Shown here one piece after another: positions 4,734-6,387 of a DNA stretch of 6,387 bases. The stretch is from Alphaproteobacteria bacterium. GTDB taxonomy: Bacteria; Pseudomonadota; Alphaproteobacteria; Puniceispirillales; Puniceispirillaceae. The DNA is taken from NCBI GenBank assembly GCA_022425565.1, contig JAKMFG010000025.1, forward strand, positions 1-6,387, given 5' to 3'. Each line of letters begins with the position of its first letter. Position 1 is the first letter of the stretch. The translations under genes and the position numbers were made by a program. The notes below the pieces were generated by a model, which worked only from the letters and a program-made list of their open reading frames with translations, searched no databases and was not told where the DNA came from.

Positions 4734-6387
4734 TGGCTGACCTGCTGATCGAAGTCATCTGCGAGGAAATTCCGGCGCGCATGCAGGCGCGCGCTGCCGG
4801 CGATCTGGAACGGCTGATCACCGGCAGGCTGGGCGAGGCCGGGCTGAAGCATGGTGCGGCCCGCCATTTCGTCGCGCCGCGCCATCTGGCGCTTTATGTC
4901 GAGGGTCTGGCTGAACGGCAGGAGGACGTGTCCGAAGAGCGCCGCGGCCCGCGTGCCGACGCGCCCGAACAGGCGATCGCCGGTCTTCTGAAATCGACCG
5001 GGCTGTCACGCGAGCAGCTGACCGAGGAAGATACGCCAAAGGGCAGGTTCCTGTTTGCGCGTATCGAGAAATCAGGTGCCGCCACCGCCGATCTGCTGCC
5101 GGACATGGTCACATCCGTGCTGGCGGACTTTCCCTGGCCGAAAAGCCAGCGCTGGGGTGCCACACGTTTCCGCTGGGTGCGCCCGCTTCACCGGGTGAAT
5201 GTGCTTCTCGGCGGTGCTCCGCTTGCCGGGGAACTCGATCTGGGCGGGGCGAGCCTTGCCTTCACGGCCGCCAGCCGTGGGCATTATTTCGAACATGCGG
5301 ATGACATCGACCTCGCCGGGGTTGCCAGTGCCGATGATTATGTTGAACGGCTGCGCGCCGGCCATGTGATGGTCGACCGTGTCGAGCGCCGCGCCGCGCT
5401 TCTCGAGGGTGCGTCCGCGCTTGCCGAAACAGCCGGTACGTCGCTTCGCGCGAATGAGGGGCTGATTGACGAGGTCTGCGGCCTTGTCGAATGGCCGTCG
5501 CCGCTGTTCGGGTCTATCGAGGATCGCTTCATGGCGCTTCCCGACGAGGTGCTCGAGGCCTCGATCCGCGTTCACCAGAAATATCTGGTGACCGAAGATG
5601 TGGATCATGCGCTGCAGCCGGGCTTCGTGATTGTCGGCAACCGGCTCGCCGATGCCGAACGCGACGCCGTGATCCTTGCCGGCAATCAGCGCGTGTTGCG
5701 CGCCCGTCTCGCCGATGCTGAATTCTTCTGGCAGGAAGATCTGAAGACCCCGCTGGAAGAGATGCTGCCGCGGCTTTCCAACATTGCCTTCTATGAAGGG
5801 CTCGGCTCGGTCCATGACAAGGCGATGCGGCTTGAGGCGCTTTCCGCCACCATCGCCGGCCATGTCGAGGGGTGTGACGCTGCCACTGCCGCGCGCGCCG
5901 CGCGGCTGGCCAAGGCTGATCTTGTCAGCGGCATGGTTGGCGAATTCCCCGAGCTTCAGGGCATCATGGGCGGACATTACATCCGTGCGGCAGACCCTGC
6001 CGTGGCAGATGCCGTTGCCGCGCATTACCGCCCCCAGGGTCCGGCCGACAGCCTTCCCGGCAGTGAAGAGGGATGCGTTGTCTCCCTTGCCGACAAGATC
6101 GACAGCCTCGTCGGATTCTTCGGTGTCGGTGCCAAGCCGACAGGCTCGAAGGATCCGTTTGCGCTGCGCCGCGCCGCACTGGGCATCATCCGTATCATCC
6201 GCGAGCGCCGTATCCGCATGCCGCTTGGACCGATCCTGTCGGCTGCGGCAAAGGCGCATGGCTTTGATGCTGTCGATTCCGACCTGCTTGCCTTTGTCCG
6301 CGAGCGGCTCCGCGTGACGCTTCGTGATGACGGGCTGGCCCATGATGTCGTGGCCGCCGCCCTTGGTGATGACGGTGCCGACGGAAG
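4733..6387 (+). CDS. glyS: Glycyl-tRNA synthetase beta subunit (partial, runs off right edge)
   Basis: The frame from the ATG at 4733 is open without interruption to the end of the window, giving 551 complete codons. The beta subunit is normally near 690 residues, so about 140 C-terminal residues, including most of the DALR-type anticodon-binding domain, lie outside. The subunit binds tRNA-Gly and is needed with GlyQ for charging. The start [20 protein letters not shown] matches the alphaproteobacterial N-terminus. Other family blocks are RFRWVRPLHRVNVLLGG (about 144-160), LSNIAFYEGLGS (about 349-360), KADLVSGMVGEFPELQGIMG (394-413) and DKIDSLVGFFGVGAKPTGSK (454-473) followed by DPFALRRAALGI. 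No frameshift or missing block is seen in the part present. It is co-transcribed with glyQ, overlapping it by one base. Confidence 0.97.
   Translation, partial: MADLLIEVICEEIPARMQARAAGDLERLITGRLGEAGLKHGAARHFVAPRHLALYVEGLAERQEDVSEERRGPRADAPEQAIAGLLKSTGLSREQLTEEDTPKGRFLFARIEKSGAATADLLPDMVTSVLADFPWPKSQRWGATRFRWVRPLHRVNVLLGGAPLAGELDLGGASLAFTAASRGHYFEHADDIDLAGVASADDYVERLRAGHVMVDRVERRAALLEGASALAETAGTSLRANEGLIDEVCGLVEWPSPLFGSIEDRFMALPDEVLEASIRVHQKYLVTEDVDHALQPGFVIVGNRLADAERDAVILAGNQRVLRARLADAEFFWQEDLKTPLEEMLPRLSNIAFYEGLGSVHDKAMRLEALSATIAGHVEGCDAATAARAARLAKADLVSGMVGEFPELQGIMGGHYIRAADPAVADAVAAHYRPQGPADSLPGSEEGCVVSLADKIDSLVGFFGVGAKPTGSKDPFALRRAALGIIRIIRERRIRMPLGPILSAAAKAHGFDAVDSDLLAFVRERLRVTLRDDGLAHDVVAAALGDDGADG

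Noticed and set aside
5072..6343. A 423-codon open frame on the minus strand, opposite glyS
   Set aside because: It lies wholly antisense to a clear glyS coding sequence. Long antisense frames are common opposite GC-rich genes, and the translated product has no recognisable family pattern.

Overview
The window looks like ordinary chromosomal core DNA from a GC-rich alphaproteobacterium. That reading rests on the high G/C third positions and on the gene set and order: a long-chain polyprenyl diphosphate synthase divergent from a DUF2007 protein, then a TrmN6-type methyltransferase, an S49 peptidase, a small membrane protein, and the two-subunit glycyl-tRNA synthetase (glyQ, glyS). I recall very similar orders in Rhizobiales, Rhodobacterales and Rhodospirillales/SAR116 genomes. 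Genus cannot be settled from sequence alone. I see no RNA genes, mobile elements, CRISPR arrays, phage genes or defence genes.

Layout. Bases 1-236 are the C-terminal end of an unrecognised plus-strand protein that enters from the left. Bases 237-360 are a non-coding gap between convergent genes, holding two overlapping stem-loops. Bases 361-1395 (minus) encode the polyprenyl synthase (ispB-like). Bases 1396-1574 are a divergent promoter region, with a perfect 7-bp inverted repeat overlapping the best ispB promoter candidate. Bases 1575-3729 hold a tightly packed plus-strand run: DUF2007 protein, trmN6-like methyltransferase, S49 peptidase and a small membrane-anchored four-cysteine protein; the first three genes overlap. 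Bases 3730-3818 are a short leader with a weak promoter candidate. Then follow glyQ (3819-4733) and glyS, which overlaps glyQ by one base and runs off the right edge with roughly 550 of about 690 codons present.

How the genes fit together. The ispB-like enzyme makes the isoprenoid tail of ubiquinone and is transcribed away from the rest. The rightward genes have a translation theme: a predicted tRNA adenine methyltransferase, and both subunits of the enzyme that charges tRNA-Gly. The S49 peptidase and the small cysteine protein have no demonstrated link to that theme; their neighbourhood is conserved but its meaning is unknown.

I did not find a previously undescribed system here. The points worth a second look are modest: the palindrome at the ispB promoter, a possibly leaderless DUF2007 message, a mini-ORF linking two genes, the alternative hairpins between the convergent genes, and two proteins of unknown function.
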